From assembly GCA_013297585.1 (NCBI GenBank), contig JAAFHG010000178.1, positions 1 to 7,297 of the forward strand: a stretch of 7,297 bases of DNA, written 5' to 3'. Positions 6,871-7,297 of the stretch are shown here, piece after piece. Both the position numbers and the translations under genes were made by a program. The notes beneath the pieces are model-generated. The model made no database searches, was not told where the DNA came from, and worked only from the letters and a program-made list of their open reading frames with translations. This DNA is from Chitinophagales bacterium (lineage in GTDB: Bacteria; Bacteroidota; Bacteroidia; Chitinophagales; Chitinophagaceae). Within the stretch, counting starts at the first letter, position 1; each line of letters begins with the position of its first letter.

Positions 6871-7297
6871 CTAAAGTTCTTTAAATGTTTCTTGAGATTC
6901 TTTTACTTTATTTCTTACGAAGAAAAATGCTAATAATACCAATACTAATAAACCAATTAGAATGAACCATTTAAATTTCTCCCAGAAAATAGCGAAAGTA
7001 TTTTTATCGCCTTTATAACTCACTACATCATTACCCTCTGGCAATTTAAAAAAGTAGTTGCTTTTACCGTTGCTTTGTGCAATACATACGTTACTTTCAA
7101 TTTCAGTAAGCTGTGTACTAAAGTTTTTAATAACACTCTCAAAAGCGACTTTGCTAGCACTATCGCCACCAGTAGCAGTAATTAATAATATAGTGCTACC
7201 TTTTTCTCTAAATATTTGGGCAATACCACTATTAGAGAAATCATTTAAAGAGTACTCGTTGGCTTTACCATCTTTATCTTTATACAATTGAAAATCC
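6871..7297 (-). CDS. Unrecognised single-helix membrane protein, C-terminal part (5' end outside window)
   Basis: The frame is open to the right edge; the TTG at 7285-7287 is simply a Leu codon, since upstream codons read DFQ in frame. The gene is therefore truncated by the window, not short. About 141 residues are visible. A soluble region comes first, with a beta-strand-like segment STILLITATGG, a helix-like stretch after it, and a short segment SNVCIAQSNG. One strong transmembrane helix follows (WFILIGLLVLVLLAFFFV, about 6914-6967). The end is a charged tail of about 15 residues (RNKVKESQETFKEL). If the tail is cytosolic, as its basic first residues suggest, the soluble part faces the periplasm. 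The gene lies 28 bases upstream of the glycosyltransferase and probably belongs to the same operon. It could be an accessory or sensor subunit of the polysaccharide machinery, but no family was recognised and the missing N-terminal part may carry the main domain. Confidence 0.85.
   Translation of the reverse strand, partial: DFQLYKDKDGKANEYSLNDFSNSGIAQIFREKGSTILLITATGGDSASKVAFESVIKNFSTQLTEIESNVCIAQSNGKSNYFFKLPEGNDVVSYKGDKNTFAIFWEKFKWFILIGLLVLVLLAFFFVRNKVKESQETFKEL

Noticed and set aside
7058..7291. A 77-codon open frame on the + strand at the right edge.
   Set aside because: It is antisense to the partial single-helix protein gene, which is tightly packed with its downstream neighbour; the hydrophobic look is a by-product of the opposite strand.

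Overview
The window looks like a piece of an AT-rich Bacteroidota (Bacteroidetes) chromosome. The evidence is the strongly A/T-biased codon use, the near absence of Shine-Dalgarno sequences before starts (A-rich leaders instead), and a lipoprotein joining a DUF4369-type N-terminal domain to a TlpA/ResA thioredoxin domain, an architecture typical of that phylum. The genus cannot be fixed from the sequence. No RNA gene, insertion sequence, CRISPR array or prophage signature is visible.

Left half, + strand (1-3303): the 3' half of hisD (histidinol dehydrogenase, cut by the left edge), a small four-helix membrane protein of unknown function, hisC (histidinol-phosphate aminotransferase), and, after a 101-base gap, a TlpA/ResA-like thiol-disulfide lipoprotein. 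hisD, the small gene and hisC are separated by only 7 and 4 bases, so they look like one transcript. The membrane gene therefore sits inside a histidine biosynthesis operon. The expected next gene, hisB, does not follow hisC.

Centre (3302-3340): a perfect 15-bp inverted repeat with a 9-base loop lies between convergent genes and is very probably a bidirectional terminator.

Right half, - strand (3346-7297, read right to left): the C-terminal part of an unrecognised protein with one transmembrane helix (cut by the right edge), a 617-residue processive family 2 glycosyltransferase, and a 545-residue polytopic membrane protein. The glycosyltransferase is cellulose synthase-like (XagB/NfrB type) and carries an N-terminal MshEN/T2SSE_N-like domain. 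Gaps of 28 and 5 bases suggest an operon. The most likely overall role is synthesis or membrane transfer of an envelope or extracellular polysaccharide, but the product is unknown. This cluster is the best candidate here for something poorly described: the domain that binds c-di-GMP in relatives is attached to the synthase, but its recognisable binding motif has lost the residues expected to contact the ligand.
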